Source: Mariniblastus sp. (GTDB lineage: Bacteria; Planctomycetota; Planctomycetia; Pirellulales; Pirellulaceae). Taken from it: a stretch of 64,000 nucleotides of DNA. Position numbers and translations under genes: made by a program. Shown piece after piece: positions 20,809-29,218 of this stretch. Position 1 is the stretch's first letter; each line of letters starts with the position of its first letter. Below the pieces are notes generated by a model, which did not search any database, was not told the origin of the DNA, and saw only the letters and a program-made list of their open reading frames with translations. The stretch covers positions 276,072-340,071 of the forward strand of contig JAKVBG010000001.1 of the NCBI GenBank assembly GCA_022447605.1, given 5' to 3'.

Positions 20809-21765
20809 CTATTCGAAATTTGCTGCGTCTTCGGACGATTCCATTGGTGCGTTAGCGGCGCTTTCGGAGGCCTCACCTGGCTGCGCCGCACGATCACTCT
20901 CCTCTCCTGGCAGCTCTTCGTTAACCTGGTGCCGGCGGGAGCCAAACGTCTCCGCCCAGGAGCGGCTGAAGGCAGCACCGTAAAAGAGAACCAGTCCATT
21001 GATGTAGACCCAGATCAACATGACGACCAGTGAACCAGCGGCGCCATAAACTTCACTGGTCGTCGAGAATTTGAGATAAACCTCGATCGCGTTGCGGCTG
21101 ATGTTGACCAGGACCGAAGTGAGCAGGGCCGCGGGGACCACGTCGGTCCAGCGAATCTTGGTCATCGGCACCAGCCAGAACAACAGGGACAATACAAAGG
21201 GGACAAGCAGGTACATGACACCGCGGTCGGCCAAGTGAAGCCACGATACCGAGTCGCTCTTTTCACCCATGTACCCGTTGACCGTCGTCAACATGGTTTT
21301 GAGAACCAGAGAAGCCAGCAAGGAAAGACCCACACCAAAGACCATCGATATCCCAAACAGGCGCATCCGCAGCGTATTGAGAAACTTGTGTCTGGGTTTG
21401 ACCTTCCAAATCTGATTCAGCGTAAACTGCAACTGGGTAAACACGGCCGAGGACGCCCAGAACAGGATGATCAGGCTGATCGTACTGGCCACGATACCCG
21501 TCGCCGGCCGTTGCGCATTATGAATCAGGCCGGCAACTGTGTTGGCGATCTCCTGAGAACTGGTGAAGATCTCGACCTGCTTGATGATCTGCTCCTCGGC
21601 CAGCTGGTCATCGAAAACATAGCCGGCGATGGCAATCGCTATCAATACAAGCGGTGCCATCGAGAGCATGGTAAAATAGGCCAGCGCTGCCGACATTCGC
21701 GAAGCGTGCGCAGCGAGCCAAATCTGGAAAGAGCCCTTGAATAAACGCCAAAAACGAAACAACAT
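20809..21765 (-). CDS. YihY/BrkB family membrane protein
   Basis: A 318-residue inner-membrane protein with about six hydrophobic segments, belonging to the YihY/BrkB family (once mis-called RNase BN). Family marks are SAALAYFTMLSMAPLVLIAIAIAGY near the N-terminus and VYGAAGSLVVMLIWVYINGLVLFYGAAFSRSWAE near the C-terminus. An acidic cytosolic tail of about 45 residues follows. The start is the ATG at 21765. It converges on the S46 peptidase gene. Its transport or other role is unknown. Confidence 0.9.
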   Translation of the reverse strand: MLFRFWRLFKGSFQIWLAAHASRMSAALAYFTMLSMAPLVLIAIAIAGYVFDDQLAEEQIIKQVEIFTSSQEIANTVAGLIHNAQRPATGIVASTISLIILFWASSAVFTQLQFTLNQIWKVKPRHKFLNTLRMRLFGISMVFGVGLSLLASLVLKTMLTTVNGYMGEKSDSVSWLHLADRGVMYLLVPFVLSLLFWLVPMTKIRWTDVVPAALLTSVLVNISRNAIEVYLKFSTTSEVYGAAGSLVVMLIWVYINGLVLFYGAAFSRSWAETFGSRRHQVNEELPGEESDRAAQPGEASESAANAPMESSEDAANFE

Positions 21766-22065
21766 GTGACCCGTTTGTCAACCATTTGTGGGAACTATAG
21801 AAACCTTCACATCATCAGGTTAAACCGGTCGTCCGTCCAGAACCATGGCATTATTGGCTTTTGGCAGAAAGAAGGTCCCCCTTCCGTTGAAATCGCCAAC
21901 ACACCTTGAATCCCCAGCTGGAACACGTTCTGATGGCGACAAAATGAGGAGGATCCGGGGCGGCGACTGAATGACAAAGAAATCAAGAACATCTAAGATA
22001 TTGACATTCCTTCTGTCTCGATTCCCGTTCCTGAAGTCGGTTTGACGCATCGAAAGAAATAAACT
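21766..22065. other. Divergent intergenic region, no gene seen
   Basis: A 300-bp spacer between the BrkB-like gene (leftward) and the DUF1573 gene (rightward). A TTGACA hexamer at 22001-22006 could be a -35 element for the rightward gene, but I see no matching -10 at the normal spacing. Reading frames here show no family features. Confidence 0.5.
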
Positions 22066-22557
22066 GTGAAGTCGATCATTGCATACATCGTATTGGCCCT
22101 GGTCGCGGTTCTGACCGGAATCGGTACCGGCTGGGGATTTGGCTTGTGGGAGTACTCCGACGACAAAGAAAAGTTCTTTCAGAATCAATGGGCACGAATC
22201 GATTCATCCAACGTTTCCCCCCAGCTCAGTTTGCTTGGCTCCAAGGACGTCCAGCTCAAGGAACTCAAACAGGGGGCACCCGTCATTCACGATTTTGTTA
22301 TCAAGAATATTGGAACCTCCGACCTTGAAATCAAGCTGGAAGATCAATCGTCCAACGTGGAAGTAATCCTGCCCGATGGCCAGGTGGTCCTGCCCGGCAG
22401 GACGTTTCCTGTCACGCTCAAGCTGCGCAATACGAGCTCGGCCGGTGAATTTGAAGAGTTCGCCCTGATCTCCACAAATGACCCGTCCGAAGAGCGAAAA
22501 CAGCTGCGATTTTCGATCTCCGGCACCTTGTCAGAAAACGGAAAAAACCGACCGTAA
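22066..22557 (+). CDS. DUF1573 domain protein, membrane-anchored
   Basis: A 163-residue protein with a single N-terminal membrane segment (IIAYIVLALVAVLTGIGTGWGF), then an Ig-like DUF1573 domain. The typical pattern is visible: HDFVIKNIGTSDLEI, LPGRTFPVTLKLRNTSSAGEFEEFALISTNDP, and a final strand LRFSISG. Translation probably begins at the GTG at 22066, with a purine-rich AAAGAAA upstream. Such proteins sit outside the membrane in Planctomycetes and Bacteroidetes and have no assigned role. The usual Cys residue of some DUF1573 proteins is absent. Confidence 0.8.
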   Translation: MKSIIAYIVLALVAVLTGIGTGWGFGLWEYSDDKEKFFQNQWARIDSSNVSPQLSLLGSKDVQLKELKQGAPVIHDFVIKNIGTSDLEIKLEDQSSNVEVILPDGQVVLPGRTFPVTLKLRNTSSAGEFEEFALISTNDPSEERKQLRFSISGTLSENGKNRP

Positions 22558-22777
22558 GCCAAAAGCCAAAAGTGAAAGCAGCCTGCGGTCTCCAAACGTT
22601 GCCATTTACCTGAATTGCCTCGAACTGTATTCTTGAAGACAGTTACGTGACTGGCACCGGGACATTTCCGACCATGCCTGGCCCAGCTCATTTTAACCCG
22701 CACTGTCCCCGCTGATCACCGGTCGAGGATGGATCGGAACGGGAAATGGATGAGACCGTTGTTCAAAGAGGTTTTCG

Positions 22778-24385
22778 ATGGCTTATCATGACAACACCAA
22801 ACGGATACTGCTTTTTTGCAGCGCGATCGCGGGTACTGCGGCACTGTTGATTGCTCTTGGCTGCGACCAGAACAGTCCGTTGATTGGCATCAGCTCTCCC
22901 ACCGGGTTCGCCCATTCCTTGTTCCAACAGGATGACGAAGAAGAAGCGCTCGATCCCAGCGAATCTGGTACGGCCGAAGACTTGCTGAAAGACTGGAAGA
23001 AGCCTGAATTCGCGCTGTTCATCTCCGGGCGGCAACACGGCTATCTGGAGCCTTGTGGCTGCATCACGCTCGCCTTGCAAAAGGGGGGGATGATGCGACG
23101 ACATACCGTACAGAAACTCCTCCTCGAACGGGGCTGGGACCTGATTTCTATCGACGCAGGGAATCAGGTAAAGCGATTTGGTCAACAGCCGGTGATCAAA
23201 CTGAGACATACTTACCAGGCGTTGTGCCAGGCCATGGACTACGACGCCATCGGGTTCGGAGTCGACGACCTCAAGTTGCCAACGATCGACCTGATCCAGG
23301 TGATGGCAGACTCGACTGGAAGTAACAATCCTTTCGTCTGCGCCAATGTTGACATCATGCAAGCGGGCATGCAAAGCCCGTTCATGGTGGTCGAAATCAA
23401 TGGCAAAAAGGTCGGCATCACCCAGATCCTAGGGGACGAACATATTGCCGCACTGAAGGATAATCCCGAGTTGACACTGAGTTCGGTCAAAGAGGGCCTG
23501 GACCGTGCGGTCCCCGAGCTATTGGCCGAAAAGTGCGATGTCAACGTACTGGTTGCCCAAACAGGCTTGGAGGAGTGCCGCGAACTGGCCAAGCAGTATC
23601 CCGTGTTTGACGTCCTGATTACCGCCGGTGGAGCAGGGGACCCCACCATGTTGCCGGAGTACATTCAGGCAGGGAACAAGAGGACAGCCATGATTCAGGT
23701 CGGGGTCAAGGGCATGTACGTGGGGATCGTCGCCTTTTACGAGAAAGACGGTCAACTGGAACCGCGGTACAAACGAGTCCCCCTGGATGCGCGCTACAAG
23801 GACTCGACACAGATCAAAAGCATCTTCCTGAATTACCAAAACGAACTGAAGCAGCTGTATGTCAATGGCCAACTGACCGATGTCAAACCTCGCAAGCATC
23901 CCAGTGGCTACCAATTTGTAGGGTCGGAAACCTGTTACGATTGCCACGACGCGGAATATGAAATCTGGGAAGAGGGAACCGAGGGTGAAGAGGGACCCCA
24001 CTTCCGCGCAACCCTTGACCTGACCGACCCTGGCGAACGGACATGGGTGAAACGGAATTACGACCCCGAGTGCCTGAGTTGTCACGCCACCGGCTGGAAC
24101 CCGCAAAAATACTACCCCTATGAATCGGGTTTTATCGACATGGAACAGGATCCGCACCTGTTCGGTAACGGGTGCGAAAACTGCCACGGGCCCGGCTCAG
24201 CCCACGTCGAAGCAGAAAATGACGGGGCCGACGAAGCGGTGTTGGACAAGTTGCGGATGGAAATGCGATTGACACTCGACGAGGCGCGGGAAAGCGCGTG
24301 CATGGAATGCCACGACCATGACAACAGCCCGCCCTTTTTCAAAGAAGGCGCATTTGAAAAATACTGGAAGAAGATCGAGCACTAA
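22778..24385 (+). CDS. Tetraheme cytochrome c (c554-like) with N-terminal metallophosphatase-like domain
   Basis: A 535-residue exported protein. The N-terminal hydrophobic segment ends in LIALGC, a possible lipobox. Residues of about 70-340 resemble the 5'-nucleotidase/UshA-like metallophosphatase fold (HGYLEPCGC, GGMMRRHTVQKLL, LISIDAGNQ), but several standard metal ligands seem changed. The C-terminal part has four CxxCH heme motifs at residues 386, 432, 466 and 508, arranged as in cytochrome c554-type proteins. AGAGG lies 7 bases before the ATG. It likely acts in periplasmic electron transfer. It is followed by a gap of 336 bp. Confidence 0.82.
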   Translation: MAYHDNTKRILLFCSAIAGTAALLIALGCDQNSPLIGISSPTGFAHSLFQQDDEEEALDPSESGTAEDLLKDWKKPEFALFISGRQHGYLEPCGCITLALQKGGMMRRHTVQKLLLERGWDLISIDAGNQVKRFGQQPVIKLRHTYQALCQAMDYDAIGFGVDDLKLPTIDLIQVMADSTGSNNPFVCANVDIMQAGMQSPFMVVEINGKKVGITQILGDEHIAALKDNPELTLSSVKEGLDRAVPELLAEKCDVNVLVAQTGLEECRELAKQYPVFDVLITAGGAGDPTMLPEYIQAGNKRTAMIQVGVKGMYVGIVAFYEKDGQLEPRYKRVPLDARYKDSTQIKSIFLNYQNELKQLYVNGQLTDVKPRKHPSGYQFVGSETCYDCHDAEYEIWEEGTEGEEGPHFRATLDLTDPGERTWVKRNYDPECLSCHATGWNPQKYYPYESGFIDMEQDPHLFGNGCENCHGPGSAHVEAENDGADEAVLDKLRMEMRLTLDEARESACMECHDHDNSPPFFKEGAFEKYWKKIEH

Positions 24386-24721
24386 CCTGGCTGATCCCAA
24401 AAGGGTGTCGCTTGCTAGCGTTCACGGCATCATGCAGTCGTGACCAACCGTTTCCCAACCGTTTCAAGTCGCGGAGAAGCGAATAACCCGCGCGATCCGC
24501 AAATCTTCAACGGCGGGAAGTGGGAATGCTTGACCTGCGGGGATTCCTTCCTAGTATTGCGAACTTGAATTGAACCAACCAGCACAGCCCCACGTAGGGA
24601 TGTTGTCTGTTGCATTGGAATCGATGTACTGTGCACTCCATGACGGAGGCTCTCATCGCTTCAACCGGGAATCAGGAAGGCCACTCGGTTGAACGCATCC
24701 GTCAAATGCCGGGGAGTGCCT
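24386..24721. other. Intergenic stretch, no gene seen
   Basis: These 336 bp lie between two rightward genes. A short direct repeat (CCAACCGTTTC, twice) is at about 24443-24466. I see no hairpin with a T-run and no convincing coding frame. Confidence 0.5.
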
Positions 24722-25723
24722 GTGATACGTGGAAGATCAATTCTGTTTTCCCATGTCTGCTGGATGACATGTGCGGTTCTCGTTCCCTTCTCCAACACGG
24801 TCCAAGCCGACCAGTTTCTCCGGTTTGATGTTCCCGCCACGTGCGCGGCCGTCGAACAGGAACCTCGCCACCAGGGCCAGAAAACAGTCGAGATCATCGT
24901 GCCTGTTTCGCTGGACCTGGCCACCGATTCCAAGATCTCAATTCGCGAACTGCAGGTTGAAATCCAATGGAACCGGGGTGCCTATCAAGTCACCGATTAC
25001 CAACCGCGAACCACGATGCAGTCCGAGATCGTCGGCACGATCCAGGTCGAGGACCGGCAGGACCGTCATGCCTCGGCAGGCTTGGACATTTCCAGCGGCT
25101 ATTTCGACGCAGTCAGTGGCAAGGCGTGCCTGCAAGCCGGGCAAAAAAATGGGCAGACATTAAGATACGAGGAAATGCCGGAACACGACATTCTGGTAAC
25201 CAGCGGAACGATCAAGAGGGGGACAGGCGTCAATTTCTGTTTCAAGCCATCCCGGTCCAGCACCTTGCTGGGGAGTCGTGACCTGAAGATCATCTGCCAG
25301 GTTCCGGAAGACTGGAAGGGAGGTGTCCTGCTGGTCAAATGCCGAGCCCGAGCCAACCGAAAATTTCTCGGTACGTTTGATGACGCGCTGCAGCAGGGCA
25401 GCGCTTTTGTGCTCCCCGTATTCCTGCAGGGCAACCGCCAGGCAAGAAATTTCGCCAACGAATTTGTGCGAACCGAGCAACAACTGCGTTCAGAATGGCG
25501 GCGTTACCAAACACGGCAACAGGGCAGCCAGGTGGCCCATCACTGGAATTCAATGGTTGGCCGAACGACGAAACCGATCCCAAATGTCTGGGTCCACCAG
25601 TTGATTCAGGCGGGAGACGATGACTGGCTGGAAAAATACCGTCAACAATTGCCATCCCACATTCACTCGACGGCCCATGCATTCGTCGAGGCACGTCGTG
25701 AACTGGTGGAGCTAGGCCGCTGA
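24722..25723 (+). CDS. Secreted protein of unknown function
   Basis: About 333 residues if translation starts at the GTG at 24722, which has GGGGAG 5 bases upstream and gives a good signal peptide (hydrophobic segment ending NTVQA before DQF). An in-frame TTG at 24689 is the upper limit. The mature first half is beta-rich (RELQVEIQWNRGAYQVTDYQPRT, SAGLDISSGYF), in the style of an exported adhesion or binding domain. The last 90 residues are helical and charged. I do not recognise a family. It converges on the leuB-like gene 27 bp downstream. Confidence 0.65.
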   Translation: MIRGRSILFSHVCWMTCAVLVPFSNTVQADQFLRFDVPATCAAVEQEPRHQGQKTVEIIVPVSLDLATDSKISIRELQVEIQWNRGAYQVTDYQPRTTMQSEIVGTIQVEDRQDRHASAGLDISSGYFDAVSGKACLQAGQKNGQTLRYEEMPEHDILVTSGTIKRGTGVNFCFKPSRSSTLLGSRDLKIICQVPEDWKGGVLLVKCRARANRKFLGTFDDALQQGSAFVLPVFLQGNRQARNFANEFVRTEQQLRSEWRRYQTRQQGSQVAHHWNSMVGRTTKPIPNVWVHQLIQAGDDDWLEKYRQQLPSHIHSTAHAFVEARRELVELGR

Positions 25724-25750
25724 ACCGGCACCCGACCGACTCCTAAAGAG

Positions 25751-26809
25751 CTACAGGGCCTCACAGACCAGGTCACCAATCTGTGCGGTAGAATGGCCCA
25801 TTTTCCCAGCCGACTGACTCTTCATCTTGGTGCCGGTCACTGATTGAATGGCATTCAGAACCCGCTGGCCGGCAACCGCCTGGCCGCTGTGCTCCAACAA
25901 CATTGCCATGGCGCCAATCGCAGCAATCGGGTTGATAACCCCCTGTCCGGTGTACTTTGGTGCACTGCCACCCATCGGTTCATACATGCTGGTACCGCCA
26001 GGATCAGGATTAATATTTCCCCCAGCCGCCACGCCCATGCCACCCTGGATCATGGCCCCCAGGTCGGTAATGATGTCCCCGAACATGTTGGTAGTAGCGA
26101 TCACATCATAGTACTCGGGGTTCTTTACAAACCACATGCAACAGGCATCGACATGGTTGTAATCGGCTTCGACGTCCGGGTAATCACCCGCTATCTCCTG
26201 GAAGGTCCGCCAGATCAGGTCATGACCAAACGTCAACACATTCGTTTTCCCGACCAGCGTCAAACGCTTGCCTTTCGGGTTATTTCTTTTCTGGGTGTAC
26301 TCAAAAGCCCAGCGCAACCAACGCTCACAACCTTTGCGTGAATAGATGGCCGTTTGAGTGGCAACTTCGTCGGCCGTTCCTTTCTTGAGGAATCCACCAA
26401 TTCCTGCGTACAGATCCTCTGTGTTCTCCCGTACAACAACAAAGTCGATGTCCTCCGGCCCTTTTCCGGCCAACGGTGTTTCCACACCAGGATAAAGTTT
26501 TACCGGTCGCAGGTTGATGTATTGGTCCAGCTGGAACCTCAGGGTCAACAGCAGCCCTTTTTCAATCACGCCCGGCGTCACATCCGGATGCCCGACGGCT
26601 CCGAGGTAAATGGCATCGTGCGCGCGCAATGTCTCGATTCCACCCTCGGGTATGATTTCACCCGTCTTGAGGTAACGCTCTCCGCCCCAATCCAGATCGG
26701 TCAGCTCGTAAGTAAAACCTTCCGCCTGGGCGACGGCTGAGAGTACCTTGAGCGCTTCACCAGTGACCTCAGGCCCGGTTCCGTCACCACCGATTACAGC
26801 AATTTTCAT
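25751..26809 (-). CDS. 3-isopropylmalate dehydrogenase-like enzyme
   Basis: A 352-residue member of the isocitrate/isopropylmalate dehydrogenase family, which oxidatively decarboxylates beta-hydroxyacids using NAD. Motifs are IAVIGGDGTGPEV (N-terminal), LRFQLDQYINLRPVKLYPG (substrate Arg residues), FVVVRENTEDLYAGIGG, and TNMFGDIITDLGAMIQGGMG (metal Asp residues). The adenine-binding loop EPMGGSAPKYTGQGVINPIA replaces the usual EPVHGSAPDIAG. It is most like LeuB, though tartrate or homoisocitrate dehydrogenase activity is possible. No other leucine genes are adjacent, so I leave the symbol empty. Confidence 0.85.
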   Translation of the reverse strand: MKIAVIGGDGTGPEVTGEALKVLSAVAQAEGFTYELTDLDWGGERYLKTGEIIPEGGIETLRAHDAIYLGAVGHPDVTPGVIEKGLLLTLRFQLDQYINLRPVKLYPGVETPLAGKGPEDIDFVVVRENTEDLYAGIGGFLKKGTADEVATQTAIYSRKGCERWLRWAFEYTQKRNNPKGKRLTLVGKTNVLTFGHDLIWRTFQEIAGDYPDVEADYNHVDACCMWFVKNPEYYDVIATTNMFGDIITDLGAMIQGGMGVAAGGNINPDPGGTSMYEPMGGSAPKYTGQGVINPIAAIGAMAMLLEHSGQAVAGQRVLNAIQSVTGTKMKSQSAGKMGHSTAQIGDLVCEAL

Positions 26810-27022
26810 CGTACTATATTCTTATCCAACAATTTTCCATAAATCCAAGCGGGCAGATTGCCCCACAGAAGAGTGCAGATTTTATCAACCTGAATTTCGC
26901 ATCACAAGCGGAGGAGCGAAATCGCATCGCGGCGTCAACCTGGGGAATTCCTCGTGACGCCGGCAAGCAATCGGAACCACAGGACGATGCCCTGCGGAAT
27001 GGGGCTATCCGGAGTGCGGACC

Positions 27023-27322
27023 TTAATTCTGACTGAAATCAAAAGTCACCGGGGCATCCAGAGCCAGCGGGTTTTTCTTGTATTCCTGGTAGCACTGAGG
27101 ACAAAGATCAAACTGCCGGTTCTGGTAAACATCCTCACTCAGTTCCTGACAGTCCGCTTCCTCAAGTCGTTCCAGGATCTCTTCGATCTCCATCAAGTGA
27201 TCCCCTTCGTCAGCCGGTTCAGCCGAATCAATCGTCGCCTGAATTTCGATTCGTACGATATATCGTATCTCTTCCAAGGAATCGATTCTTCGCTGACATC
27301 GATCGCAAGAGTAATGAATCAT
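27023..27322 (-). CDS. Small acidic protein with two CxxC pairs (zinc-ribbon-like)
   Basis: A 99-residue protein. CDRC sits near the N-terminus and CPQC near the C-terminus, together forming a possible four-Cys metal site. The middle is very rich in Glu and Asp (EIEEILERLEEADCQELSEDV). I chose the ATG at 27322, which has AAGGA 6 bases upstream, over the ATG at 27328, which abuts that site. Conserved hypothetical proteins like this occur in Planctomycetes, from memory and without a search. Role unknown. Confidence 0.65.
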   Translation of the reverse strand: MIHYSCDRCQRRIDSLEEIRYIVRIEIQATIDSAEPADEGDHLMEIEEILERLEEADCQELSEDVYQNRQFDLCPQCYQEYKKNPLALDAPVTFDFSQN

Positions 27323-27897
27323 GGTCATTCCTTAATCCATGGTTACATTGGTCATCCTGTTCACCCCAAACAGAATGATGCCGTTATCCTAGTAATTGCC
27401 AAGCTCGTTGCAACCAAAAAATGAGCGATTTTGAAACATTGTTCGAAGGGCCATTTCCCCTGTCCGGCCCGCAGCCGCCGCTTTGTCAGCGGCACCCGAC
27501 TGGCGGACAAGCGGAAGCTAATCATCCCTAAACGACTGGAAAAAGAATCGCAATTACAACCCAATGCTCTGCAATAACTTTCGGTTATCTGAAAGCCGTA
27601 ACCCGGGTCTCTTCTCACCTCTCAAAACTCGGATTCTCAGGCTGCCGATTATGAAAATGGGAAGAAGCCCGAAACCGTTTCGATTCCGACCAACCAGTGT
27701 TGAGCTGATCCGGCCCCGCAACGCGTCACCCTTTGCCCGACGCGCGATACCTGCGCAGATTCTGGAAATCGTGGAGGGAATCTGCTAGACTCGAAATCGA
27801 GGGGGTGGATCGATTCTCTTTCAGCGTTAAGTACCGGGTAGTTTGCCTGGCCTGCCTTAACAGGGCGACACGATTGGCCAGAAGGGAGAGACTTTGA
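27323..27897. other. 575-bp intergenic region between divergent genes
   Basis: This lies between the small CxxC protein (leftward) and the HNH gene (rightward). It contains a 6-bp GCCGCT/AGCGGC hairpin at about 27477-27492 without a T-run. I see no tRNA, no convincing promoter pair, and no reading frame with protein-like composition. It may hold an unrecognised regulatory RNA or simply long leader regions. Confidence 0.5.
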
Positions 27898-28539
27898 ATG
27901 GAACAAAGTCGTACAGACTCAAGTCTCAATGGCAGTGTCCTTGTTCTCAACCGCTTTTATATGGCTGTTCACGTCGTGTCGGTGCGCCGGGCACTGGTCA
28001 TCCTTTACCGGGAACTTGCCGAGGTGATCCACGTCGAGGACGGCCACTACTCGAACTACGATTTTGAAAGCTGGTTGGAAATCAGTGAATTCACCTTGGC
28101 CGACGAAGTGGAGCAAAAGTTGAACCATGAGTGGATCCGCAGTGTCAATTTTGCAGTTTTGGTTCCACGGGTAATCCGACTGAACAGCTACGACAAAATC
28201 CCCAAGTTGACCCTCCGTTTCAACCGCCGAAACCTGTTCGCCCGCGACAACCATACGTGTCAATACTGCGGCATGCAACTGGCCCTCAGGCATCTCAGTT
28301 TTGACCACGTGATTCCCCGCAGCCAGGGAGGCAAAACGACGTGGGAAAATGTCGTCTGCTGTTGCCTCCAATGCAACGGCAAGAAAGGAGACCGAGCTCC
28401 TGAAGAGGCGGGAATGCAGTTGATGCAAAAACCGAAACGTCCCCGGCAGAGCCCGGTTTTGACGGTCAAGTTGGACAACCCAAAATATGAAGTCTGGCGA
28501 ACATTCCTCAAAGGCAGTTCCCTGGCCCTCGATGCATAA
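27898..28539 (+). CDS. HNH endonuclease-like protein
   Basis: A 213-residue protein with a C-terminal HNH domain. Visible are a CQYCG zinc pair, LSFDHVIPRSQGGKTTWENVVCCCLQCNGKKGDRAPEEAGM (the catalytic DH, the N, and the second CxxC pair). The N-terminal 115 residues are shared with a family of HNH proteins from Planctomycetes and Cyanobacteria (NGSVLVLNRFYMAVHVVSVRRALVILYR), which occur as single chromosomal genes. It is probably a DNA-related nuclease, but no partner gene suggests restriction or defence. A GGAG-type site precedes the ATG. Ends at the hairpin at 28592. Confidence 0.88.
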   Translation: MEQSRTDSSLNGSVLVLNRFYMAVHVVSVRRALVILYRELAEVIHVEDGHYSNYDFESWLEISEFTLADEVEQKLNHEWIRSVNFAVLVPRVIRLNSYDKIPKLTLRFNRRNLFARDNHTCQYCGMQLALRHLSFDHVIPRSQGGKTTWENVVCCCLQCNGKKGDRAPEEAGMQLMQKPKRPRQSPVLTVKLDNPKYEVWRTFLKGSSLALDA

Positions 28540-28584
28540 CGGGAAAAATTCGACTGGCCTAACTGTGGGATTCAAGGGCGAGCC

Positions 28585-28613
28585 ATAAGAAAAGCCGTCC
28601 TCACGGACGGCTT
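28585..28613 (-). terminator. Terminator of the ferredoxin gene, possibly bidirectional
   Basis: A 9-bp perfect stem (AAGCCGTCC/GGACGGCTT) with a 4-nt loop. Read leftward it is followed by TTTTCTTAT, so it best serves the ferredoxin gene. The rightward T-run is weak, but the hairpin also lies 52 bp past the HNH gene stop. Confidence 0.85.
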
Positions 28614-28655
28614 GCATCTGTTTCGATTCAGAACTTGGTCGACGACCTGGCTACC

Positions 28656-28928
28656 TTAGCACAAGGGGTCTTTTCGCTCGCTAATGTTCTCGCACTCTTG
28701 GGATTTATCCGCGTTGAGCTGGACGAATGACTTCCAATCATCCGGCACATCGTCCTCGTGGAAGATTGCCTCGACAGGGCATTCCGGAACGCAGGCTTCG
28801 CAATCAATACATTCATCAGGATTAATGTACAGCATGGTTTCGCCTTCGTAAAAACACTCAACTGGGCAAACCACGACGCAATCTGTATATCGACAACCAT
28901 CACATGGCTTGGTTACCACATGTGTCAT
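28656..28928 (-). CDS. fdxA: Ferredoxin (FdxA-type, 3Fe-4S/4Fe-4S)
   Basis: A 90-residue cytosolic electron carrier. The first cluster region is CDGCRYTDCVVVCPVECF and the second is CIDCEACVPECPVEAI. The arrangement MTHVVTKPCDGCRYTDC with PVECFYEGETMLYINPDECIDC is the FdxA pattern, in which one cluster is often 3Fe-4S. The ATG at 28928 has AGGAG 8 bases upstream. An ATG-like start at 29000 would add 24 residues with no homology. It has its own terminator at 28585-28613. Confidence 0.92.
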   Translation of the reverse strand: MTHVVTKPCDGCRYTDCVVVCPVECFYEGETMLYINPDECIDCEACVPECPVEAIFHEDDVPDDWKSFVQLNADKSQECENISERKDPLC

Positions 28929-29218
28929 ATCCAATTCTCCTATCGACAAACTTCCGGAGACCTGCAGCCAACCGACAGCAACTTCTCCTGTTATCGGCAT
29001 TTACCAGCAACTCCTTAACCAAATGGTCGGAACCATTTGGCCAGGCGGCCAACGCTTCGCTTAGAATCGTAGTAATCGAAAAAAACCGTGTCAAGTAAAT
29101 ACCCGGCCCCGGCCACTGGCAGGCGAGGAAGTCGATTCCGGCATTTTAGACAGTTAAATATGCGACAAACACATGCGACAAACAGAAAGGCAAGGCATTC
29201 AGCCAGATGAGCCTCCGC

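Noticed and set aside
21820..22188. 122-codon minus-strand frame
   Set aside because: It overlaps the DUF1573 gene start and has no family features.
24430..24636. 68-codon minus-strand frame in the 336-bp gap
   Set aside because: Composition is not protein-like and there is no usable start context.
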